A DNA stretch of 10,124 bases from DATFWC01 sp045801465 (GTDB lineage: Bacteria > Pseudomonadota > Alphaproteobacteria > Rhizobiales > Xanthobacteraceae): assembly GCA_045801465.1 (NCBI GenBank), contig JBJMSU010000057.1, positions 1 through 10,124 of the forward strand. Direction: 5' to 3'. The position numbers were made by a program, and so were the translations under genes. This document shows positions 6,565 through 10,124 of the stretch, piece after piece (position 1 is the stretch's first letter; each line of letters starts with the position of its first letter). The notes below the pieces were generated by a model. The model was given only the letters and a program-made list of their open reading frames with translations. It was not told where the DNA came from and did not search any database.

Positions 6565-7221
6565 TTACGCCGGCTCGAGATAAGGCTCGAACGCCTCGAC
6601 CGAGACCTTCACGCTCGGGTCGGAGCCTTCGCCCCACAGCTCGCGGCCGTCGAACACGACGGTGTACAGCCATTGCGGATTTTCCCCCGCGCCGGTCACG
6701 ACGGTATCGGGAAAGACATGGCAGCCCTGGATACGCTCGACCACGCCCACGTGGCCGCGCACGTAGCGCGGCAGACGCGTATGTGTCGGCGGATGAATGT
6801 TCCTGGCGCGCACGCGGTCGCCGAGGCGAAAGCGCGCCGGCGCGCTCGCCGGCCGGGCATATTTGCCGCGCGTCAGTGCCGGGCTGACATCGGCCGCCGT
6901 CAGTGTCCGCTTGACCGGCTTTGCCGGCGTGAGCGCATGGCCGGCGGCGAGCTCGTCGGCGCTGACCAGCCCTTTGCCCAGCAGGTTCTGTTCCATCGCC
7001 AGGGCCCAGCGCTGGTAATACGACGCCGCGAGATAGACCGGGGCCGGCAGCATTTCCTGGGCGGCGCGCGACATGTCGATATTCCACGCGCCCGTGTAGG
7101 TCATGGCGCGCTGCATCGCGAGCACGCGTCCCTCCCACGCGGCATGGAACACCGGCTCGTTCGGCTCCGGCTCCACGGGCCCGAAGCCGTGAATGCCGCC
7201 CATGTCGTGCACGCCGTTCAT
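6565..7221 (-). CDS. nthB: Nitrile hydratase beta subunit
   Basis: The 218-residue protein opens with the hallmark MNGVHDMGGIHGFGPV and carries the beta-subunit helical half (FHAAWEGRVLAM at 25-36, SYYQRWALAMEQ at 67-78, GLVSADEL at 84-91). The C-terminal SH3-like barrel begins near residue 130 (RFRLGDRVRARNIHPPTHTR, TRLPRYVRGHVGVVE, WLYTVVFDGRELWGE). Arg52 and an Arg of the LPRYVRG segment correspond to the two arginines that contact the oxidised cysteines of the alpha subunit; Tyr68 fits a known active-site tyrosine. The length is normal. With the alpha subunit it hydrates nitriles to amides in the cytoplasm. The ATG overlaps the alpha stop as ATGA (7218-7221), which implies coupled translation. 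The frame is open further upstream, but that part lies inside the alpha gene. Confidence 0.96.
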   Translation of the reverse strand: MNGVHDMGGIHGFGPVEPEPNEPVFHAAWEGRVLAMQRAMTYTGAWNIDMSRAAQEMLPAPVYLAASYYQRWALAMEQNLLGKGLVSADELAAGHALTPAKPVKRTLTAADVSPALTRGKYARPASAPARFRLGDRVRARNIHPPTHTRLPRYVRGHVGVVERIQGCHVFPDTVVTGAGENPQWLYTVVFDGRELWGEGSDPSVKVSVEAFEPYLEPA

Positions 7222-7850
7222 GATGTTCCGCCGTCCGGACGCTTCGGCAGGCCGGTCCCGATCATGCTGTCGCGCGTGACGAGCTCCGCCAGCCGCTCTT
7301 CGCTCCACCCTTCGGTGCCGGCCGGCCGCATCGGCACCACCATGAACCGCGTCTCGGCGGTCGAATCCCACACGCGAATTTCAGTCTCGGCCGGGAGCGT
7401 GATGCCGAAGTCGGCGAGCACGCCGCGCGGATCCAACACCGCGCGCGAACGGTAGGGCGCCGACTTGTACCAGACCGGCGGCAATCCCAGCACCTCCCAC
7501 GGATAGCAGGAGCACAGCGTGCACACGATCATGTTGTGGCGCTGCGGCGTGTTCTCGACGGCGATCAGGTGGTCGCCGACGCGGCTGACGAGCCCAAACT
7601 CGGCGATGGCTTTGCTGGCGTCGTCGAGCAGACGCCGCTTGAAGGCGGGATCGGCCCACGCCTTGGCGACGACCCGCGCGCCGTTGTGCGGGCCGATCCT
7701 GGTCTCGAACGCCTCGATGATGAGGTCGAGCGCAGCGGGGTCGATATACCCCTTTTCGGCGAGCACGGTCTCCATTGCCCGGACGCGGAGCTGCATCTCG
7801 GACAGGTCCGAGCCGTGGTCGTGGTGGTGATCATCGTGGTCGTGTGGCAT
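7218..7850 (-). CDS. nthA: Cobalt-type nitrile hydratase alpha subunit
   Basis: The 210-residue protein contains the metal-claw motif VCTLCSC at 109-115 (Cys110, Cys113, Ser114, Cys115) followed by YPWEVLGLPPVWYKSAPYRSR. The Thr in CTLC marks the cobalt branch; iron enzymes have CSLC. In the family two of the cysteines are oxidised after translation and bind Co(III) together with backbone amides. Residues 3-12 (HDHDDHHHDH) form a His/Asp tail that could collect metal. The length otherwise matches the family. It heads an operon of alpha, beta and activator. No Shine-Dalgarno precedes the ATG at 7848-7850, and a promoter-like element sits so close that the mRNA may be leaderless. There is no amidase gene next to it, so the next step from amide to acid must be encoded elsewhere or by an unrecognised enzyme. 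Confidence 0.96.
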   Translation of the reverse strand: MPHDHDDHHHDHGSDLSEMQLRVRAMETVLAEKGYIDPAALDLIIEAFETRIGPHNGARVVAKAWADPAFKRRLLDDASKAIAEFGLVSRVGDHLIAVENTPQRHNMIVCTLCSCYPWEVLGLPPVWYKSAPYRSRAVLDPRGVLADFGITLPAETEIRVWDSTAETRFMVVPMRPAGTEGWSEERLAELVTRDSMIGTGLPKRPDGGTS

Positions 7851-7857
7851 GGCGGCA

Positions 7858-7886
7858 AATCTAGCGAGGACGTGTCGGCGTCACAA
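7858..7886 (-). promoter_or_regulatory. Candidate promoter of the nitrile hydratase operon
   Basis: On the minus strand TTGTGA (7881-7886) and TAGATT (7858-7863) are separated by 17 nt, each matching consensus at 4 of 6 positions. Seven bases follow before the ATG of the alpha gene, which would place the transcription start at the A of the ATG. This agrees with the missing Shine-Dalgarno but is consensus matching only. Confidence 0.4.
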
Positions 7887-7953
7887 CGTCGTTTTCTGGT
7901 GGTCCCGCCAAACGCGGGGGACACGGCTTTCAATCGACCGCGTCCTCGGAGAT

Positions 7954-7990
7954 GATGATCCAATTGGCGCGCCAGCGCAGCGATGATCCA
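7954..7990. repeat. Direct repeats flanking a palindrome in the divergent intergenic region
   Basis: GATGATCCA occurs at 7954-7962 and again at 7982-7990, and the 10-bp palindrome TGGCGCGCCA lies between them at 7965-7974. The group sits between the divergent nitrile hydratase and dehydrogenase genes, where an operator would be expected. No regulator gene is in the window, and chance is possible. Confidence 0.3.
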
Positions 7991-7992
7991 GC

Positions 7993-7997
7993 GAGGA
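7993..7997 (+). promoter_or_regulatory. Ribosome binding site supporting the dehydrogenase start at 8006
   Basis: GAGGA at 7993-7997 ends 8 nt before the ATG at 8006. The in-frame ATGs at 7952, 7955 and 7997 have purine-rich sequence only directly adjacent, which is too close to work well. Confidence 0.5.
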
Positions 7998-8005
7998 TGG
8001 CGCAG

Positions 8006-8782
8006 ATGAAGGCCGCGGGGCTTTTCGACCTCACCGGCCAGGTGGCCCTGGTGACCGGCGCTTCGAGCGGCCTTGGGTGGCGCTTTGCGCAAGTGCTGGC
8101 CGCCAATGGTGCGGCGGCCGTCCTGGTGGCGCGCCGGGTCGACCGGCTCGCCGAACTGAAGATGATGATCGATTACGAAGGCGGGCGCGCCATTGCGGTC
8201 GAAGCCGACGTGCTCGACCGTGCCGCCATGACGCGCGCCTTCGATATGGCCGAGCAGGCGTTCGGGACGGTCACCATCCTGGTGAACAATGCCGGCGTCG
8301 CCCATGCCGATCGCGCGCTCGAGATCACCGAAGCGGATTGGCGGCGCGTGCTCGCCACCGATCTCGACGCCGTCTTGTTCTGGTCGCAGGAGGCGGCCCG
8401 CCGGATGCTCGCGGCGGAAAAGCGCGGTGCGATCGTCAACATCGCGTCTATTCTCGGCCTCGCCGTATCGAAGGGGACGATCGCCTACGCCACCGCCAAG
8501 GCCGGCGTGATCCAGCTGACGAAGTCGCTGGCGCTCGAGCTCGCCTTCAAGGGCGTGCGTGTCAACGCCATCGCGCCCGGCTTCATCACGACCGAGCTCA
8601 ATCGCGAATACCTCGAAGGCGAAGGCGCCAGCATGACGCGCGATATTCCGGCCGGCCGGTTCGGCGAGGAGCACGACCTCGACGGCGCGCTGCTGCTCCT
8701 CGTCTCGGACGCGGGAAGCTACATCGCCGGGGCGACCATCGTGGTCGACGGCGGTCACATGCTGGCGCTGCGCGGCACGTAG
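8006..8782 (+). CDS. Short-chain dehydrogenase/reductase (classical SDR)
   Basis: The 258-residue protein has the full classical SDR pattern. The nucleotide-binding TGASSGLG is at 17-24, followed by VLVARR (39-44), whose arginines suggest NADP(H). Asp69 lies in EADVLD, NNAG is at 94-97, catalytic Ser148 in NIAS, and Tyr161/Lys165 in YATAK. PGFITTEL (191-198) and the C-terminal AGATIVVDGGHML complete the fold. The usual catalytic-tetrad Asn appears to be Asp119 (ATDLDAV), a common variant. It is a soluble enzyme that interconverts an alcohol and a ketone; the substrate is not predictable. The gene is divergent from the nitrile hydratase operon and followed after 136 nt by an acyl-CoA dehydrogenase on the same strand, which suggests a role in acyl-CoA or fatty acid breakdown (inference). 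The start at 8006 is chosen by its ribosome binding site; 7952 is an alternative adding 18 residues. Confidence 0.92.
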   Translation: MKAAGLFDLTGQVALVTGASSGLGWRFAQVLAANGAAAVLVARRVDRLAELKMMIDYEGGRAIAVEADVLDRAAMTRAFDMAEQAFGTVTILVNNAGVAHADRALEITEADWRRVLATDLDAVLFWSQEAARRMLAAEKRGAIVNIASILGLAVSKGTIAYATAKAGVIQLTKSLALELAFKGVRVNAIAPGFITTELNREYLEGEGASMTRDIPAGRFGEEHDLDGALLLLVSDAGSYIAGATIVVDGGHMLALRGT

Positions 8783-8830
8783 AGCATGATCCCGAAAAGT
8801 GGATACCGGTTTTCGGAACAGATCATGCTC
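8782..8830. repeat. Dispersed-type hairpin repeat (GAGCATGAT...ATCATGCTC)
   Basis: GAGCATGAT (8782-8790) pairs with ATCATGCTC (8822-8830), and inside them CCGAAAA (8792-8798) pairs with TTTTCGG (8810-8816) around a GTGGATACCGG centre. The result is a long imperfect hairpin of 49 nt. I recognise the sequence type as a very common intergenic repeat in Rhizobiales. Its first base is the last base of the dehydrogenase stop codon. It has no U-tract, so it is not a standard intrinsic terminator, though it could shield the 3' end of the mRNA. Confidence 0.75.
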
Positions 8831-8918
8831 CAACAATAGGCACGCCCTCTCGCGGCAGGCGCGGAGAGGTGTCAAGATGCGCGACCTCGCAAACCCGCAT
8901 CCCTCCACAAGGCTCGTC

Positions 8919-10124
8919 ATGGATTTCACCCTTCCGCCTGAGATCGAGGATCTGCGCGTGCGCACGCGCGCCTTCATCGACGAGCACGTCCTGCCGCTGG
9001 AATCGGAGCCGGCGAGCTTTTCCGAGCACGAAAATATTCCGCTCGAGCGGCTCGCGCCGGTGCGCGAGAAGGCCAAGGCGGCCGGCCTGTGGGCGCCGCA
9101 ATCGCCGAAACGCTTCGGCGGCGCCGAGCTTCCGATCGTCGCCTGGGCGGTGATGTACGAGGAAGCGGCGCGTTCGCTGTTCGGCCCGCTTGCCCTCAAC
9201 TGCATGGCGCCCGATGACGGCAACATGAACCTGCTCAGCCGTGCCGGCACGGCAGCGCAGCAGGAGAAGTGGCTCAAGCCCATCGTCGAAGGCAAGGTTC
9301 GTTCGTCGTTCGCGATGACCGAGCCGCATCCGGGCGGCGGCTCGGATCCCGGCATGATCATGACGCGCGCCGAACGCCAGGGCGGAAAGTGGGTGATCCG
9401 CGGCCGCAAGTGGTTCATCACCGGCGCCGACGGCGCCAAGCATTTCATCCTCGTCGCGCGCACGTCCGACGACAAGCGCCGCGGGCTCACCGCTTTCCTC
9501 TATCATGCCGAGCAGCCCGGCTGGCGCATCGTGCGGCGCATCGGGATCATGGGTCCGGAGGAGCATGGCGGCCACTGCGAACTCGAGTTCGACGGACTGG
9601 AGGTCGCTGACGAGAACGTCCTGCTCAACGTCGGCGATGGCCTGCGGGTGACGCAAATCCGGCTCGGGCCGGCGCGGCTCACGCATTGCATGCGCTGGCT
9701 CGGCTGGTCGAAGCGCTGCGTGGAGATCGCGCAGGAATACGTGTCGCGGCGCGAAGGCTTCGGCGTCAAGCTCGGCGACCGCGAAAGCGTGCAGATCAAG
9801 CTCGGGCAGCTTGCGCACCAGATTCAGATCGGCCGGCTGCTCACCATGCACGCGGCCTGGAAGCTCGACCAGGGCGACCGCGCCCGCAAGGAGGTGTCGA
9901 TGGCCAAGGTGCAGGTCGCCGACACGTTGCATCAGGCTGCCGACGTCGCCATCCAGCTCAACGGCGCCCGCGGCTATTCCAAGGACACCGTGCTGGAATG
10001 GATCTACCGCGCCGCGCGCGCCGCCCGCCTCGTTGACGGTGCATCGGAAGTCCACAACATGGTGCTCGCCCGCTTCATGCGCGAGGAAGGCCGCGATTTC
10101 TGGACCTGGAGCGCGGGAAACCGG
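8919..10124 (+). CDS. Acyl-CoA dehydrogenase family protein (ACAD10/11-like), 3' end outside the window
   Basis: The window holds 402 codons with no stop; the family is about 400-415 residues, so only a few residues should be missing. The order is an N-terminal helical domain (1-125), the flavin-binding beta domain with FAMTEPHPGGGSDP (131-144) and KWFITGADGAKHF (164-176), and the C-terminal helical domain with RREGFG (277-282) and QLNGARGYSKD (346-356). In medium-chain enzymes the catalytic Glu sits in YEGTSE; here the segment is LVDGASEVHN, placing Asp373 at that position, as I recall for ACAD10/11-like proteins. It would oxidise an acyl-CoA with FAD; the chain type is unknown. The start is uncertain: ATG 8919 has AAGG upstream and gives a typical MDFTLPPE start, while ATG 8877 is in frame, has GAGAGG 7 nt before it, and would add 14 residues. 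Confidence 0.92.
   Translation, partial: MDFTLPPEIEDLRVRTRAFIDEHVLPLESEPASFSEHENIPLERLAPVREKAKAAGLWAPQSPKRFGGAELPIVAWAVMYEEAARSLFGPLALNCMAPDDGNMNLLSRAGTAAQQEKWLKPIVEGKVRSSFAMTEPHPGGGSDPGMIMTRAERQGGKWVIRGRKWFITGADGAKHFILVARTSDDKRRGLTAFLYHAEQPGWRIVRRIGIMGPEEHGGHCELEFDGLEVADENVLLNVGDGLRVTQIRLGPARLTHCMRWLGWSKRCVEIAQEYVSRREGFGVKLGDRESVQIKLGQLAHQIQIGRLLTMHAAWKLDQGDRARKEVSMAKVQVADTLHQAADVAIQLNGARGYSKDTVLEWIYRAARAARLVDGASEVHNMVLARFMREEGRDFWTWSAGNR

Noticed and set aside
7565..9490. 641-codon minus-strand open frame spanning the dehydrogenase and acyl-CoA dehydrogenase
   Set aside because: It crosses three real genes (nitrile hydratase alpha, dehydrogenase, acyl-CoA dehydrogenase) in shadow frames and has no recognisable domain.
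8823..10055. 410-codon minus-strand open frame opposite the acyl-CoA dehydrogenase
   Set aside because: It is an antisense shadow of a well-supported gene with no motif of its own.

Overview
The window is GC-rich with strong third-position G/C use. Its protein families and two dispersed repeat types (a GTCATTCCGG...CCGGAATCCAT palindrome and a GAGCATGAT...ATCATGCTC hairpin) are those I associate with Rhizobiales, especially Bradyrhizobium/Rhodopseudomonas-like genomes. That placement rests on recollection of those repeats and protein styles, not on a search. I see no rRNA, tRNA, CRISPR array, intact insertion sequence or phage gene.

Layout. 1-853 (-): N-terminal 284 codons of an ABC-F ATPase that runs off the left edge. 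941-1201 (-): a small two-helix membrane protein of unknown function. 1202-1527: no gene. 1528-3117 (+): a gamma-glutamyltransferase-fold Ntn hydrolase that looks more like an oxamate amidohydrolase (HpxW-like) than a true GGT. 3132-4103 (-): a Tat-signal amidohydrolase-2 protein of the LigI/galactarolactone-isomerase type. 4294-4941 and 4932-6026 (+): a two-gene metal-uptake operon, made of an exported DUF1007 protein and a NicO-type Ni/Co permease with a long His-rich loop. 6028-7850 (-): a cobalt-type nitrile hydratase operon (alpha, beta, activator). 8006-8782 (+): a short-chain dehydrogenase. 8919-10124 (+): an acyl-CoA dehydrogenase running off the right edge.

The most coherent unit is the metal/enzyme pair in the middle. 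The NicO/DUF1007 operon ends one base from the end of the nitrile hydratase operon, tail to tail. The alpha subunit carries the VCTLCSC signature of cobalt enzymes and a His-rich N-terminus. I infer that the transporter supplies cobalt to this hydratase. No amidase is visible beside it.

The most unusual local structure is inside the hydratase operon. Between the beta and activator genes lies the decayed C-terminus of a GIY-YIG nuclease gene. Right after it, a palindromic repeat supplies, in frame, codons 2-15 and possibly the start codon of the activator gene. The alpha gene lacks a Shine-Dalgarno sequence and has a promoter-like element placed so that the transcript would begin at its ATG.
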